A stretch of 64,000 bases of DNA from Shewanella algidipiscicola (GTDB lineage Bacteria; Pseudomonadota; Gammaproteobacteria; Enterobacterales; Shewanellaceae). The position numbers and the translations under genes are program-made. Positions 63,969 through 64,000 of the stretch are shown here, one piece after another (within the stretch, counting starts at the first letter, position 1; each line of letters begins with the position of its first letter). The stretch lies in the NCBI RefSeq assembly GCF_003605125.1, contig NZ_QPQT01000011.1, forward strand, positions 98,539 to 162,538, in the 5' to 3' direction. The notes under the pieces were generated by a model, which was given only the letters and a program-made list of their open reading frames with translations, was not told where the DNA came from and made no database searches.

Positions 63969-64000
63969 GCTCTTTAACAATTTATCAAGTAATCTGTGTG
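63969..64000 (+). promoter_or_regulatory. boxA antitermination leader of an rRNA operon
   Basis: CGCTCTTTAACAATTTATCA matches the boxA leader found before 16S rRNA in gammaproteobacteria. The 16S gene itself lies beyond the window. Confidence 0.85.

Overview
The window looks like a chromosomal segment of a Shewanella-type marine gammaproteobacterium. I infer this from tandem Cys-type formate dehydrogenase operons with an FdhX-type Tat peptide, a caa3-type cox cluster, lexA-sulA coupling, NfuA, FabR and typical DUF2909/DUF2986 small proteins. This rests on recognising gene families and gene order; no database search was run. I see no insertion sequences, prophage, CRISPR array or tRNA genes. 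Nearly all genes look intact.

Layout. 1-9300: two tandem fdhABC operons (the first cut by the window edge), separated by an AT-rich gap of about 660 bp and the small Tat gene fdhX. Both operons end in closely similar terminators. 9500-24000: a class II fumarase, two chemoreceptors, a yqhD/yqhC aldehyde-reductase pair, a HemN-like radical SAM protein, an HD hydrolase, a PfkB kinase, a MOSC protein and ETF-ubiquinone oxidoreductase. 24200-29806: a Moco riboswitch followed by moaABCDE and modABC, which make and supply the cofactor that FdhA needs. 29900-34100: YgiW-type OB-fold protein, PepSY protein, response regulator and kinase, then an RluA-type enzyme and two very small genes. 34388-41563: gltS, a secreted M14 peptidase, nfuA, a MATE pump and a polysaccharide deacetylase. 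41612-50026: a complete minus-strand cytochrome c oxidase cluster (coxB, coxA, ctaG, coxC, SURF1, SCO-like, ctaA, ctaB, SCO) with one plus-strand gene wedged inside it. 50428-63524: lexA-sulA, yrfG/nudE/cysQ, an MFS-acyltransferase fusion, selD-selU, desaturase/fabR, trmA/murI and a membrane-anchored RRM protein. 63525-64000: promoters and boxA leader of an rRNA operon whose 16S gene starts beyond the window.

Functionally the segment is mostly respiratory: formate oxidation feeding the quinone pool, molybdenum cofactor supply, ETF electron entry, and a terminal oxidase with its heme A and copper assembly factors. The observation most worth testing is a probable PhoB-activated small RNA at about 18634-18723. 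It has a Pho box, a -10 hexamer at the phoA-like spacing and a Rho-independent terminator, with no protein gene between them. Other notable points are the antisense gene embedded in the cox cluster, a SCO-like protein that lacks the usual histidine, and a histidine kinase with no ordinary start codon.
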